This document shows, in pieces, positions 8,304 through 17,886 of a DNA stretch of 64,000 nt; positions within the stretch are counted from its first letter, which is position 1, and the number at the start of each line of letters is the position of its first letter. The notes beneath the pieces were generated by a model. That model saw nothing but the letters and a program-made list of their open reading frames with translations. It did no database searches and was not told the DNA's origin. The DNA is from Bacteroidota bacterium (GTDB lineage Bacteria; Bacteroidota; Ignavibacteria; Palsa-1295). The position numbers and the translations under genes were made by a program. The DNA is taken from positions 102,268 through 166,267 of the forward strand of contig JAJPIQ010000085.1 of NCBI GenBank assembly GCA_021324685.1, given 5' to 3'.

Positions 8304-9230
8304 ATGGACCTCGCAATTGCATCGAATAATATCGTAAAGACCTATGGCCGCGGCTCAAAAGCGGTCCATGCGCTCCGGGGTGTGAGCCTCTCCGTTCAGG
8401 AAGGAGAAATATACGGGCTATTGGGCAAAAATGGTGCTGGAAAAACAACATTTATCAAGTGCATGTTGGGCATTGTCTTCTTAAATTCTGGCGAAGGCTC
8501 CCTGCTTGGCTATCCGTTTGGATCGGTCCATGCGAAAGAACAACTCGGCTATCTTCCGGAGAACCATCGATACCCGTTGTATCTGACCGGCGAACAGACC
8601 CTTGCCTATTTTGGAAAACTTTCGGGGATTCCGAAAGCAGCACTCGGGGAACGGATCGACCGAACGTTAAAAATTGTGGGTATGGCGGAATGGCGCACCA
8701 CCAAAGTTCGAAAATACTCGAAGGGCATGATGCAGCGACTGGGACTGGCCCAGGCGCTTATAAACGATCCGAAGCTCATTCTTCTCGACGAACCGACCGA
8801 TGGGGTCGATCCCGTAGGCAGAAAGGAAATTCGCGAAGTCCTTATTCGTCTGAAGAACGAAGGCAAAACGATCTTTCTGAATTCCCATCTTTTGAGTGAA
8901 GTCGAGCGCATATCCGATCGTGTCGCGATCATGGATCACGGTACGATCGTCAAACAAGGCTCCATCGATGCGCTGACCCGTACCGACCATGTATACGAAC
9001 TAACGGTGACCAACACGAGACCGGAACTCCTTACCGCGCTGGGCTCGAGCCTCCTTCGCACAAATGGTTCCCTTCTGGAGATTTCCTGTGAAACGCCGGA
9101 AATGCTGAATAGTGTAATGGATACGATCCGCGCATCCGGCGGCGTTATCGAAAGCATGGTCCCGAAAAAATCGTCGTTGGAAGATGTCTTCGTCGATCTC
9201 ATTAAAGGCAGCGCCGTAACCCACGATTAA
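8304..9230 (+). CDS. ABC transporter ATP-binding protein
   Basis: This is the ATPase of an ABC-2-type exporter. It has Walker A GKNGAGKTT (41-49), the Q-loop region LGYLPENHRYP, an ABC signature variant YSKGM (138-142, in place of LSGGQ), Walker B LILLDEPT (158-165), and the H-loop His195 in NSHLLSEVE. The C-terminal 90 residues form the accessory domain seen in NatA/CcmA-like subunits. The next gene starts 5 bp downstream and encodes the membrane partner, so the two form one unit. The substrate is not apparent; the NosF/NatA-like architecture is also used for copper enzyme maturation and sodium export. Confidence 0.92.
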   Translation: MDLAIASNNIVKTYGRGSKAVHALRGVSLSVQEGEIYGLLGKNGAGKTTFIKCMLGIVFLNSGEGSLLGYPFGSVHAKEQLGYLPENHRYPLYLTGEQTLAYFGKLSGIPKAALGERIDRTLKIVGMAEWRTTKVRKYSKGMMQRLGLAQALINDPKLILLDEPTDGVDPVGRKEIREVLIRLKNEGKTIFLNSHLLSEVERISDRVAIMDHGTIVKQGSIDALTRTDHVYELTVTNTRPELLTALGSSLLRTNGSLLEISCETPEMLNSVMDTIRASGGVIESMVPKKSSLEDVFVDLIKGSAVTHD

Positions 9231-9235
9231 CGATT

Positions 9236-10081
9236 ATGAAATTCTTAGCCATTATTGAAGCCACGGTTCGCGAAGGGATCGCTCGAAAAACGATCCTCGG
9301 AATGTTCATTGTCTCGACCATCACAATTCTGTTGGCAATTTTTCTGTTCCAGCTCAATGCCATTCAGCACGGCCTGCTCTCCCCAGCGACCGGGCACGTA
9401 CGGACCGGCCAAAACCAGCAGCCCATGCAGCTTTTAGGCGTGACCGTCCTGGACATGATGTGGATGGGGGTTTCAGCGTTCCTTCTACTCATTTCAATTT
9501 TTGTAGGCAGTTTTGTGACGGCCGGTTTCGTGACTTCCCTGATGGAAAAAGGAACGATCGACCTTTTGCTTTCCAAACCGGTCGAACGATGGCTCTACAT
9601 CGCCGGACGTTATGTCGGGGCAGTGCTTATCATATTAGCCGAAGTCGCATACCTTGTGCTCGGGCTATGGCTTGTTGCAGGGATTTCGCTCGGCTCCTGG
9701 AGCCCGAATTTTCTCATCAGTATCTTTGCGATCACCCTCGCATTTGCCGGTGTCTATAGCCTTGTAACGCTTTTCGGAGTCCTGACAAGAAGCAGTTGGT
9801 TCGCAATTATTATTGTGCTGGCCCTCTACATTCTCGTCGGTTTTATAATACCGCTGGCACGATTTATCGACCGGCTTCTCAATGGAGCACCCACGGAAGG
9901 CGTACTATCCACGATTGCAAGTGGCCTGCAGTATATCATGCCGGCGCGTGGACTTAACACGCTGATTTCTCACACTATACTCCTTCAGCCGGTAACAATT
10001 ACCCCGATTTTCATAACCGCCGGACTCTCTGTTCTTTACCTTGCTATCAGTTGTTTCGCGTTTAGCAAAAAGGAGTTTTAA
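9236..10081 (+). CDS. ABC-2-type transporter permease
   Basis: The 281-residue product has about six membrane spans (first at about 18-38, then about 75-100, 125-150, 155-180, 183-210 and 250-275), with a hydrophilic extracytoplasmic loop containing TGHVRTGQNQQP after span one. The segment MEKGTIDLLLSKPVERW before the third span is a hallmark of NosY/ABC-2 permeases. It is coupled to the ATPase gene by a 5-bp gap. It ends 62 bp from the converging proline iminopeptidase gene. The family is clear; the transported compound is not. Confidence 0.88.
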   Translation: MKFLAIIEATVREGIARKTILGMFIVSTITILLAIFLFQLNAIQHGLLSPATGHVRTGQNQQPMQLLGVTVLDMMWMGVSAFLLLISIFVGSFVTAGFVTSLMEKGTIDLLLSKPVERWLYIAGRYVGAVLIILAEVAYLVLGLWLVAGISLGSWSPNFLISIFAITLAFAGVYSLVTLFGVLTRSSWFAIIIVLALYILVGFIIPLARFIDRLLNGAPTEGVLSTIASGLQYIMPARGLNTLISHTILLQPVTITPIFITAGLSVLYLAISCFAFSKKEF

Positions 10082-10142
10082 GGCCAGCTTCCCGGCTCAA
10101 CCGATTTAAGTGGACGGCCTAAGCCCCTTATAATTAAATAGC

Positions 10143-11090
10143 TTACGGCTTTATTCTAAAATAATCCGTAGCCTCTATCAAGGCTGAGCGGTTCTCAAGC
10201 TCGGAGGCAGCATGACCCGAGGCTGGTGTAATTATGAGTTTCGCTTCCGGAAAAGCGCGGTGCAGATCCCATGCACTTCGGATGGGGCAGACAATATCAT
10301 ATCGCCCCTGAACAATGATGGTGGGGATATGCCGAATTCGCTGAACATCGCGCAGCAACTGCCCTTCTTCCATAAAACCTTTATTCACGAAATAGTGACA
10401 CTCGATCCTGGCAAATGCGATCGCAAACTCGGGATCGCTGAAATCGGCCACTAAATTGGGATCGACATAGAGTTTCGAAGTAGATCCCTCCCATGCGCTC
10501 CAGGCTCGCGCCGCTTCTATGCGGACAGGCTCATTCTCGCTTGTGAGTCTCTTATGATAGGCCGTAAGCATATCCTGACGTTCGTTCTCCGGGATCGGTT
10601 GGAGATATTTTTCCCAGAAGTCGGGAAAAATAGCATCGGCACCGCGCTGATATAACCAGTCGATCTCCCACTTCCGGAGCAAGAAAATCCCTCGCAGCAC
10701 GAGGTGCGTTACTCGCTCGGGGTGCGCTTCAGAATAGGCCAGCGATAAGGTAGATCCCCACGAGCCACCGAAGACAAGCCAGCGGTCGATGGCAAGATGC
10801 TCTCGAATTCGCTCGATGTCACTCACCAAATCCCACATCGTATTCTCTCGTAACTCGGCATGAGGCGTACTTCGACCGCATCCACGCTGGTCAAAGAGCA
10901 CGATGCGGTAATGCGATGGATCGAAAAACCGGCGATAATCCGGCCGACAACCGCCACCCGGTCCTCCATGGACGAATATGGCCGGCTGTCCGTTCGGATT
11001 TCCACATTCTTCAAAATAAATTGAATGCAGATCCGAGACTTTTAAATGACCATGATTGTATGGTTCAAGTTCAGGATAATAATCTCTCAT
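10143..11090 (-). CDS. pip: Proline iminopeptidase
   Basis: This cytosolic alpha/beta-hydrolase (peptidase family S33) releases N-terminal proline from peptides. It shows the oxyanion-hole motif HGGPGGG (41-47), catalytic Ser110 in GGSWGS, Asp265 in GRYDIVCP and His293 in SGHAASE. The DQRGCGRS and WEGSTSKL segments are specific to Pip. The frame extends upstream, but the ATG at 11090 is chosen. It gives 315 residues, the usual Pip length, and an ATGA overlap with the stop of the kinase gene, implying coupled translation. It is the last gene of a three-gene overlapped unit. Confidence 0.92.
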   Translation of the reverse strand: MRDYYPELEPYNHGHLKVSDLHSIYFEECGNPNGQPAIFVHGGPGGGCRPDYRRFFDPSHYRIVLFDQRGCGRSTPHAELRENTMWDLVSDIERIREHLAIDRWLVFGGSWGSTLSLAYSEAHPERVTHLVLRGIFLLRKWEIDWLYQRGADAIFPDFWEKYLQPIPENERQDMLTAYHKRLTSENEPVRIEAARAWSAWEGSTSKLYVDPNLVADFSDPEFAIAFARIECHYFVNKGFMEEGQLLRDVQRIRHIPTIIVQGRYDIVCPIRSAWDLHRAFPEAKLIITPASGHAASELENRSALIEATDYFRIKP

Positions 11091-12061
11091 TGTGTTTCTT
11101 GAATTTCTATCGGTGAATCGAGAAGTTCGTGAATTGACTTGAGCGTTGTATTCCAGCTTGCCCACCGGACCGACTGTTCCAACGCGTGCCGTGGTTCATA
11201 ACCGCGCATTATAAAAAAAACGTATGCAGCCCCGAATACATCGCCCGAACCGGTCGTTTCGATCGCCTGAATTTCGGGGGCCATCACATCGTGCACTTCG
11301 CCTTTATCCAATAAATAGATACTTGCCCCCCGCGAAGCCCTCGTCATGATGATTTGAGAAGGCCGTTCGTCGGGAGCCAATTGTCGAATTGCGGACAGGA
11401 GGTCTTCTTCGGAACGAAATTCGGGATCGGCCAACCATCGAGCTTCGAATTCATTCATCTGCACAGAATCCGCAAGCCTGAGCCACGTGCGCCATTCCAG
11501 AACCCCGCGCGGCTGGCGCCCGGCGCCGAATGGCGCACTCGCATTTCGGTCTGAGAGCGGCCCAAGCACGAGCGCATGCACATCGAGATGAACATAGGGT
11601 CGCTTTTTTGTCTTCGATAAGGCGGTTTCCAGAGTCCCTAACGAGACGTCGAAACCGGAAATCATATTTACAAAAAGAGCATCGAGCCGTTCTATCAACG
11701 CCGGCGTCAGTTCCTGCGCCGTAAGTGCCGGTAAAATATGAGGGCAATGTTCATTCCGGTGGCCGTTTTTTTCATACACTAATTGAACTCGGTTCGAGGG
11801 GATGTTCGTTGGCCAAAATCCTTCGGAGCGATCGAGATGCTCGAACGATCCGACCAAAGGACCGAGCAGTTCAGCATCCGGTTCCGAAAACCAGGTTAAA
11901 GGGACAAAGGTATCGTTCTGGCTGCCATACGTTCGCATAAGCCGCTCCATCGCGGCATAGGAATACAGTACGCCACCCAGGGCTTGCGTGGGCCGATCGA
12001 GTCGCATCCCCGGTTGAACGATTTCATCGATACAGGGCTGCCCCAGAATTCCAACCAGCAT
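11087..12061 (-). CDS. PfkB-family carbohydrate kinase
   Basis: The 324-residue product belongs to the ribokinase/PfkB superfamily, which phosphorylates sugars or nucleosides with ATP. The C-terminal signature ETTGSGDVFGAAYVF is present with catalytic Asp274 and the anion hole GSGD. The N-terminal glycine pair signature is in the form LGGVLYSYAA. The central part is divergent (VQMNEFEARWL matches the N-x-x-E motif for Mg binding). It overlaps the upstream oxidoreductase by one base (TGATG) and the downstream pip by four (ATGA). The substrate cannot be read from sequence. Confidence 0.85.
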   Translation of the reverse strand: MLVGILGQPCIDEIVQPGMRLDRPTQALGGVLYSYAAMERLMRTYGSQNDTFVPLTWFSEPDAELLGPLVGSFEHLDRSEGFWPTNIPSNRVQLVYEKNGHRNEHCPHILPALTAQELTPALIERLDALFVNMISGFDVSLGTLETALSKTKKRPYVHLDVHALVLGPLSDRNASAPFGAGRQPRGVLEWRTWLRLADSVQMNEFEARWLADPEFRSEEDLLSAIRQLAPDERPSQIIMTRASRGASIYLLDKGEVHDVMAPEIQAIETTGSGDVFGAAYVFFIMRGYEPRHALEQSVRWASWNTTLKSIHELLDSPIEIQETQ

Positions 12062-12717
12062 CAGGAGGCCGCCCGAACAATATGGAAATTAAACTGTGGC
12101 GATTTCCAGAGGCCCATTAAGCGGATCCAGATTGGAAGCAGTTGCTCCGTCCCGCGGGCGGTCGAAATATCGCCAAGATCGATGACGCTCTTCCAGCCGA
12201 ACCAATCGGTTACGATCGTTCGAACGGTCTCTTTTGCATCCTGATCATTCCCGCTAAGGAACAGATCATGCACTCCCGGAACCAGCGAGGGATTGACCAT
12301 CAATTGGCAACTGACCGTATTGAGCGTCTTAACGACCTTTGCGCGAGGGAACTCACGTTGGATTTGTTCGCCTAACGAATCCGTATTACAGACCGAGAGG
12401 GTCGGAGGAAAACCATGAGAAAAATCGAGTGGATTCGAAACATCGATCACCGTTTTTCCTGCCAGATTATCACTCTTTGCCATTCGCATCGCATCGAGCG
12501 CACCCAGCCCGTTCGTGCAGTTAAAGACGATCTCTCCAAAATGCGCGGCATCGGCAAACGTACCATGAGAAGCAGACGAACCTGCCTTTTTTACCCACTC
12601 CTCCGCCTTTTGGTTCGTTGCCGACCGAGAACCTAACGAAACCGGATGCCCTAATTCGACGAGTTTCGTTCCAATGGTCTGGCCGACCATGCCCGTTCCT
12701 AAAATTCCGATATTCAT
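12061..12717 (-). CDS. NADPH-dependent F420 reductase-like oxidoreductase
   Basis: The 218-residue product begins with the Rossmann motif MNIGILGTGMVGQ, continues with LGSRS (phosphate binding, NADP-type), and contains DVSNPLDFSHGFPP. This pattern is found in the NADP oxidoreductase, coenzyme F420-dependent family (Pfam F420_oxidored). In bacteria without F420 such proteins act on other substrates. The ATG at 12717 is chosen because the glycine motif follows directly; a longer frame adds nine residues without family character. It is the first gene of the overlapped unit with the PfkB kinase and pip, divergent from atuA. Confidence 0.82.
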   Translation of the reverse strand: MNIGILGTGMVGQTIGTKLVELGHPVSLGSRSATNQKAEEWVKKAGSSASHGTFADAAHFGEIVFNCTNGLGALDAMRMAKSDNLAGKTVIDVSNPLDFSHGFPPTLSVCNTDSLGEQIQREFPRAKVVKTLNTVSCQLMVNPSLVPGVHDLFLSGNDQDAKETVRTIVTDWFGWKSVIDLGDISTARGTEQLLPIWIRLMGLWKSPQFNFHIVRAAS

Positions 12718-12800
12718 GGAAACCTCTCGAAATATTTTATGCAAAAATACGGATAAATGCCGCTCGAATACGTGTTTGATTGTTTTCTATTTTAGCCACT

Positions 12801-14180
12801 GTGAAAGAACGTATCCGTATTGCTTCCGGCCAGGGATTTTGGGGCGATCTCCCTTCCGCTCCGATTGACCAGATTCGGCGTGCATCGCAAGACTCTCCGC
12901 TCGATTATATGATGATGGACTACCTCGCCGAGGTAACGATGTCCATCATGCAAAAGCAAAAATTGAAGGATCCTCGCGCCGGGTATGCTCGAGACCTCAT
13001 TGAAGTTATCGACGCGGTACTTCCCGACATTGTCGAAAAAGGCATTAAGATCATTACCAACGGCGGCGGCGTAAATCCCGAAGGATGCCGGGATGCGATT
13101 TTCGAAGTTGCACGACGTCGTGGCATTTCGATCCGCGTGGGAGTCGTCTTAGGTGATAACATCTTAGATTCGCTCGATTCCCTTCTCTCCGATGGTCATG
13201 GCTTGAAAAACATGGAGACCGGCGAGCCCCTTAAGAACATTCGAGATCGGGTGCTTTCGGCGAATGTTTATTTTGGCGCCTGGCCCATCGTCGAAGCGCT
13301 GGAGCAGGGTGCGCAGATTGTCGTTACCGGCCGAACGACGGATACCGGCCTTACGCTGGCCCCGATGATCCATGAATTTGGATGGAAACACCACGATTGG
13401 GATCATATTGCCGCCGGGACCATCGCCGGTCATATTCTGGAATGCGGCGCCCAATCCTCCGGTGGGAATTTTTCAGCGGACTGGAAATCGGTTAAAGACA
13501 TGGCCCATATTGGGTTCCCAATTGCCGAAGCCTATCCTACCGGCGAGTTTTATATCACGAAGCATCCGAAAACCGGCGGCACAGTCTCCCGCCAAACCGT
13601 TGCCGAACAGTGCCTTTATGAGATCGGCGACCCGAAGGACTACATCACTCCGGATTGCGTAGCTGATTTCACAACGATCCAACTTCAGGATGAGGGCCGG
13701 GACCGCGTTCGCGTTTTTGGCATTAAAGGTCGGCCGGCAACGGATTCGTACAAAGTATCGATGTCCTATAGCGATGGATTTTCCGCACAGGGGACCCTAA
13801 CCTACACGTGGCCCGAAGCCATGGCTAAAGCTCGGCTCTCCGACCATATTCTTCGAACACGTCTTAAGGATGCCGGCTGTTCTTTCGATGAAATGCGGAC
13901 CGAATTTCTCGGGGTTAACTCCTGTCATGGCCCCCTTACTCCCGTCGATATGGATGAAGTACAGGAGGTGGTCATAAAATGGGGCGTCCGTAGTCACGAT
14001 AAAAGGTCCGTGGAACGGTTTGGTAAAGAGATCGCGCCACTGATTCTTACCGGCCCTCCCAGCGTTACTGGTTTTGCAGGCGGCCGGCCAAAGCCCAGTG
14101 AAGTTGTTGCCTACTGGCCGGCTCTTCTCGACAAGAAAGCAGTCCAGCCACGCGTGGTCGTTGAATCCATCAGGTCATGA
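12801..14180 (+). CDS. AtuA-family protein (DUF1446)
   Basis: The 459-residue product matches the acyclic terpene utilisation AtuA/DUF1446 family by its N-terminus IRIASGQGFWGD, the YLAEVTMSIM segment, the NGGGVNPEG motif and the TGRTTDTGLTLAP block. AtuA is essential for citronellol/geraniol catabolism in Pseudomonas, but the biochemical role is not established and the family is wider than that pathway. No terpene genes are visible here. The GTG at 12801 gives the normal N-terminus; an in-frame TTG lies seven codons upstream. Its stop overlaps the Sua5 start by 4 bp (ATGA). Confidence 0.87.
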   Translation: MKERIRIASGQGFWGDLPSAPIDQIRRASQDSPLDYMMMDYLAEVTMSIMQKQKLKDPRAGYARDLIEVIDAVLPDIVEKGIKIITNGGGVNPEGCRDAIFEVARRRGISIRVGVVLGDNILDSLDSLLSDGHGLKNMETGEPLKNIRDRVLSANVYFGAWPIVEALEQGAQIVVTGRTTDTGLTLAPMIHEFGWKHHDWDHIAAGTIAGHILECGAQSSGGNFSADWKSVKDMAHIGFPIAEAYPTGEFYITKHPKTGGTVSRQTVAEQCLYEIGDPKDYITPDCVADFTTIQLQDEGRDRVRVFGIKGRPATDSYKVSMSYSDGFSAQGTLTYTWPEAMAKARLSDHILRTRLKDAGCSFDEMRTEFLGVNSCHGPLTPVDMDEVQEVVIKWGVRSHDKRSVERFGKEIAPLILTGPPSVTGFAGGRPKPSEVVAYWPALLDKKAVQPRVVVESIRS

Positions 14181-15121
14181 CCGAAGTCGGTAACGATGTC
14201 GCAAAAGCCGCAGAACTGCTTTCGCGTGGCTTGCTTGTGGCGATTCCGACCGAAACCGTTTATGGACTTGCTGCCAACGCCCTGAACGAACCAGCGGTCC
14301 TTCGAATTTTCGAAGTAAAAGCCCGTCCTCGCTTCGATCCCCTCATCGTTCATGGCGCAGATCAAGATCGGCTTTCAACGTATGTCAAAGACTTTCCCAA
14401 TTGGGCTTCGACGCTGGCCGCTCGTTTCTGGCCCGGACCGTTGACGCTGGTGCTGCCAAAGAAAGATATCATTCCCGATCTGGTGACATCGGGACTCAGT
14501 ACCGTCGCGGTACGAGTTCCCTTAAGTCCGCTGACCCACGAGTTACTCCTGCAAGTCGATTTCCCGCTTGCGGCTCCGAGTGCGAATCCGTTCGGTTACG
14601 TGAGCCCCACGACGCCCAGCCACGTGCTCGATCAACTGGGTGGACACATCCCCTACATTCTCAATGGCGGGGAATGTTCGGTCGGGATCGAATCCACCAT
14701 CGTCGCCGAAGAAAGCGGAAAGATCCATGTACTGCGTCTTGGCGGTGTCTCGGTCGAAGAAATAGAAGCTCTGGTCGGCCCGGTCACGATCGGTGGAATC
14801 GAAGGCAGTGCGCCAGGGACATTAAAGCATCATTATGCCACTCGAACGCCGCTGACCCTGGGGCCGATCGATCCCCTAACCGTTGACACGCAACGGACCG
14901 GAATCCTGAGTTTCCAAAAGCGCTATCCTGAAATCCCGTTGGAGCATCAGGTAGTTCTTTCTCCGGAGGGTGACCTTCGCAAGGCGAGCAGCTATCTCTT
15001 TGCCGCAATGCGACACCTGGACGCTTTGGGGCTGCGGAAAATTCTTGCGGAACCGTTCCCGGAAGTGGGGTTAGGCCGGGCGATCAACGACCGGCTACGG
15101 AGGGCGGCGAATGCGGCCTGA
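14177..15121 (+). CDS. L-threonylcarbamoyladenylate synthase (Sua5/TsaC family)
   Basis: This enzyme makes threonylcarbamoyl-AMP from threonine, bicarbonate and ATP, the first step of t6A37 formation in ANN-decoding tRNAs. The N-terminal YrdC domain (about 1-200) shows IPTETVYGLAANA, KARPRFDPLIVH, FWPGPLTLVLP and APSANPFGYVSPT. A C-terminal Sua5 domain (about 215-314) starts after SAPGTLKHHYAT, the linker motif that separates Sua5 from the shorter TsaC. It overlaps the AtuA-family stop by four bases. It converges on a small secreted-protein gene 12 bp away. Confidence 0.92.
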   Translation: MTEVGNDVAKAAELLSRGLLVAIPTETVYGLAANALNEPAVLRIFEVKARPRFDPLIVHGADQDRLSTYVKDFPNWASTLAARFWPGPLTLVLPKKDIIPDLVTSGLSTVAVRVPLSPLTHELLLQVDFPLAAPSANPFGYVSPTTPSHVLDQLGGHIPYILNGGECSVGIESTIVAEESGKIHVLRLGGVSVEEIEALVGPVTIGGIEGSAPGTLKHHYATRTPLTLGPIDPLTVDTQRTGILSFQKRYPEIPLEHQVVLSPEGDLRKASSYLFAAMRHLDALGLRKILAEPFPEVGLGRAINDRLRRAANAA

Positions 15122-15133
15122 GCCACGCCGGGC

Positions 15134-15652
15134 TTAGTCGAATCGGAACGTGTCGAAGATCATTCGGGTCTCTTCGAGCGTCGTTGCGAAGCGGTCAGGG
15201 AACGATGAAAGGGTGACTTTGTATGCTCGGCCGCCTCTCAAAAAGAAAATCGAGCGCCATTCGATCGTCTTCTTGTTCTCTGGAACATACGCGGTACACG
15301 TATAAACGATGCATGGAATTCCCTTGAAGACGGAATCGCTTCGGGAGATAATTTTTAGGTCCGTGAACGCAGCGATACCGTCCCAGATCGACTCATAGTT
15401 CTTACAGAACGCTGCCAGGTCGTTCACATTCGGAGTGACTTCGACATCGAAGGTGGTCTTCGAAACCCATTCTTCCGCGATCGAAGAAAGCACCACGGCT
15501 TCACGCATCTGTCCCTGAGGGTCCATCTGCTTATACGTTGCTGGGTACTTCAACGAAAAGCCGTATGTGGAACTTTGAAAGTCGCCCGGCTGCTGCGCGA
15601 GAACCGGGACGGCAACAAGCAATGCAAAACACAGAAACATGGTCTTAATCAT
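15134..15652 (-). CDS. Secreted PsbP-like hypothetical protein
   Basis: The 172-residue product has a signal peptide (MIKTMFLCFALLVAVPVLAQ, cleavage near residue 20). A compact domain follows whose opening STYGFSLKYPATYK and closing region DRFATTLEETRMIFDTFRF resemble the PsbP/Mog1-like fold common in exported bacterial proteins. Two cysteines in CKNYE and IPCIVYTC could form a disulfide. It is transcribed in the same direction as the ribosomal cluster and starts 128 bp after rpmD. It may be the last gene of that transcript or have its own promoter. No function is known for bacterial members outside photosynthesis. Confidence 0.75.
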   Translation of the reverse strand: MIKTMFLCFALLVAVPVLAQQPGDFQSSTYGFSLKYPATYKQMDPQGQMREAVVLSSIAEEWVSKTTFDVEVTPNVNDLAAFCKNYESIWDGIAAFTDLKIISRSDSVFKGIPCIVYTCTAYVPENKKTIEWRSIFFLRGGRAYKVTLSSFPDRFATTLEETRMIFDTFRFD

Positions 15653-15780
15653 AGCATTCTCGAAATGATAAATTTTTTGCAGGGAACGGAGCTCTCATTC
15701 AGAGTCCAGGGTGCCTTACGAATGCCATGAGGAGAATCGGTCGCCAGCACCGGATGATTCCAGCGACAGATCTCGCACGA

Positions 15781-15972
15781 TTACTTCGCGTCCTCGACCG
15801 TTACCAGATGCTGGACGGTGCGGATCATGCCACGAATGGCCGGCGTATCGTTGTGGATGGCAACATAGTTCGGACGGCCGAGACCGAGCGCCTTGATCGT
15901 GCGCTTGTGGACTTGAAGCGTGTCGTTGACCGAACGAGTCTGTTTGACGAGGATCTTTTTTGTCGTTGCCAT
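15781..15972 (-). CDS. rpmD: 50S ribosomal protein L30
   Basis: The 63-residue product (MATTKKILVKQTRS, then IKALGLGRPNYVAIHNDTPAIRGMI) is a typical bacterial L30 of the large subunit. The ATG at 15972 is chosen although the frame extends upstream, because this gives the standard length and the start lies 13 bp after rpsE. It is the last ribosomal gene of the cluster. The usual next genes, rplO and secY, are absent; the following 128 bp hold no L15 coding sequence. Confidence 0.95.
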   Translation of the reverse strand: MATTKKILVKQTRSVNDTLQVHKRTIKALGLGRPNYVAIHNDTPAIRGMIRTVQHLVTVEDAK

Positions 15973-15985
15973 ATCGTAATGTACC

Positions 15986-16489
15986 TTATCCGTTAAATAC
16001 TTTTGTGAGCGAGATGCCGCGGCGTTCGGAGACCATCGAGGCATCGTTCAGGCTTTCCAGCGCGGCCATGGTCGCTTTGACGAGGTTATGGGGATTCGAA
16101 GAGCCCTGCGACTTCGTCAGGATGTCCTGCACGCCGGCCAGTTCCAAAACAGCACGAACGCCGCCGCCGGCGATAAGTCCCGTTCCGGGGGAAGCCGGCT
16201 TTAAGAACACTTTTCCGGCCCCGAATTTCCCTTGGGTCATGTGGGGGATCGTTCCACGACGCAACGGTATGGAATGCACATTGCGCTTCGCATCTTCCGT
16301 CGCTTTGGAAACGGCGTCCGCCACTTCATTCGATTTTCCAAGACCGATGCCGACATGCCCGTTGCCATCGCCAACCGCAACGATCGCATTAAAGCTGAAA
16401 CGGCGGCCGCCTTTGACCACCTTCGCCACACGATTGACGGCGACCAGTTTGTCTTTTAGATTGAGTTCCGCTGAGCGAATTTTTGCCAC
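15986..16489 (-). CDS. rpsE: 30S ribosomal protein S5
   Basis: S5 contributes to decoding accuracy and mRNA unwinding at the entry channel. The 167-residue product has the S5 N-terminal double-stranded RNA-binding domain ([21 protein letters not shown], with [17 protein letters not shown]) and the C-terminal domain ([21 protein letters not shown]). It starts with GTG. It lies between rplR (19-bp gap) and rpmD (13-bp gap), the standard order in the spc operon. Confidence 0.97.
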   Translation of the reverse strand: MAKIRSAELNLKDKLVAVNRVAKVVKGGRRFSFNAIVAVGDGNGHVGIGLGKSNEVADAVSKATEDAKRNVHSIPLRRGTIPHMTQGKFGAGKVFLKPASPGTGLIAGGGVRAVLELAGVQDILTKSQGSSNPHNLVKATMAALESLNDASMVSERRGISLTKVFNG

Positions 16490-16508
16490 GATATCGTTTC
16501 GAATGATT

Positions 16509-16865
16509 TTAGAATGCCAGGCCGCCTTCGCGCGCGCCTTCGGCCAGCGCCTTTACGCGGCCGTGATATAAATACCCATTGCGGTCGAATACGACCGACT
16601 TAATTCCCTTTTCGATCGCCGCGCTCGCCAGCGCTGCACCGGTCTGCTTTGCAAGCTCGGATTTTTTGCCCTTGAGCCCACGGCTGCTCGCTGCAGCGAG
16701 CGTAAAACCCTGCGTATCATCGACGAGTTGGGCGTACATCCCGCTATTACTGCGAAAAACGACCAATCGCGGTTTCGCGCTCGTCCCGCGAACCGTCTTG
16801 CGGATCTTATAAACACGGCGCTCGCGTCGCGCCGCCTTCTCTTTTAATTTCAGTTTCGATGCCAT
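16509..16865 (-). CDS. rplR: 50S ribosomal protein L18
   Basis: L18 binds 5S rRNA together with L5. The 118-residue protein has the basic N-terminus [15 protein letters not shown] and the core [18 protein letters not shown], typical of bacterial L18, and ends with [17 protein letters not shown]. It is 2 bp downstream of rplF, implying translational coupling, and 19 bp upstream of rpsE. Confidence 0.97.
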   Translation of the reverse strand: MASKLKLKEKAARRERRVYKIRKTVRGTSAKPRLVVFRSNSGMYAQLVDDTQGFTLAAASSRGLKGKKSELAKQTGAALASAAIEKGIKSVVFDRNGYLYHGRVKALAEGAREGGLAF

Positions 16866-16867
16866 AA

Positions 16868-17407
16868 TTACTTACCTGCTGTCTTTCCTGCCTTGCGAAT
16901 GATCGTTTCGTCGGCATATTTCACGCCTTTGCCTTTGTAGGGTTCCGGCGGACGGATGGAACGAATTTTTGCAGCAACGGCGCCGACCAATTGCTTGTCG
17001 ATCCCATTGATCGTGACCTGCGTCGGCGCCGGAATATCGACCGTGATCTCGGCAGGCGGAACGAATACGACCGGGTGCGAGTACCCGAGCGCAAATTGGA
17101 TCCACCGGCCACGCTTTTCCGCCTTATATCCCACTCCAACGAGTTCCAGCTTTTTCGTAAAGCCGTTCGTTACGCCCTCGACCATATTGTTCGCGAGCGC
17201 GCGTGTTAGTCCATGCAGCGCGCGAATCCGGCGGTCGTCCGACGAGCGGGTGAACGACAACGTTTCGCCTTCGACGTTCACGCCGATCTCGGGTGCCACA
17301 TGGCGCTCGAGCTGACCTTTTGGCCCTTTGACCGTGAGGAGACCGTCTTTCGACGTCACCGTTACTCCTTTGGGGAGCGAAATAATCTTTTTACCTATTC
17401 TCGACAT
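16868..17407 (-). CDS. rplF: 50S ribosomal protein L6
   Basis: L6 binds 23S rRNA near the sarcin-ricin loop. The 179-residue product opens with [15 protein letters not shown] and has the L6 C-terminal signature [15 protein letters not shown], both diagnostic. Length is normal. It lies 74 bp after rpsH, a slightly long gap for this operon, and 2 bp before rplR. Confidence 0.97.
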   Translation of the reverse strand: MSRIGKKIISLPKGVTVTSKDGLLTVKGPKGQLERHVAPEIGVNVEGETLSFTRSSDDRRIRALHGLTRALANNMVEGVTNGFTKKLELVGVGYKAEKRGRWIQFALGYSHPVVFVPPAEITVDIPAPTQVTINGIDKQLVGAVAAKIRSIRPPEPYKGKGVKYADETIIRKAGKTAGK

Positions 17408-17481
17408 ACTTTCTCTTCCTTTGCTTACGCTAATCCGCCATGCCTCGTGACTCGGCGGACGCTGCAGCTTCTAAAATGTTC

Positions 17482-17868
17482 TTACCACACGTAGCACAAA
17501 ACTTCGCCACCGATGTTGGCCTGACGGGCCTGCTTATCGGTCATTAGTCCCTTCGGGGTCGAAAGGATCGCAATCCCGAGCCCCGAAAGCACACGGGGTG
17601 CTTCGATCGCTGACGTATAGCGGCGAAGGCCGGGAGTCGAAATGCGCTTTAATCCCATGATCGCCGGCGCGCCGTTCGTATACTTGAGCGTTACACGCAG
17701 CACGCCCTGCTTCGAATCGTCGATCCGCTCGACCGACTCGATATAGCCCTGCTCACGCAGGATTTCACCCATGGCGAGCTTCAGCTTCGAGGCGGGCACA
17801 TCGACATACTTGTGCCGCGCCGCCAGGGCGTTACGAAGTCTCGTTAAAAAATCTCCAATCGTATCCAT
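17482..17868 (-). CDS. rpsH: 30S ribosomal protein S8
   Basis: S8 binds the central domain of 16S rRNA and, in other bacteria, represses the spc operon by binding its mRNA. The 128-residue product begins [15 protein letters not shown] and ends with the S8 signature GGEVLCYVW. It follows the VOC-domain gene by 18 bp rather than rpsN directly. Whether an S8-binding mRNA site remains near the rplX-rplE junction cannot be judged by eye. Confidence 0.97.
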   Translation of the reverse strand: MDTIGDFLTRLRNALAARHKYVDVPASKLKLAMGEILREQGYIESVERIDDSKQGVLRVTLKYTNGAPAIMGLKRISTPGLRRYTSAIEAPRVLSGLGIAILSTPKGLMTDKQARQANIGGEVLCYVW

Positions 17869-17886
17869 TCGTTAGTTTCTAAAATG

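Noticed and set aside
15653..15780. Possible rplO (L15) after rpmD
   Set aside because: Only 128 bp are available, with no Gly/Arg-rich L15 N-terminus in any frame.
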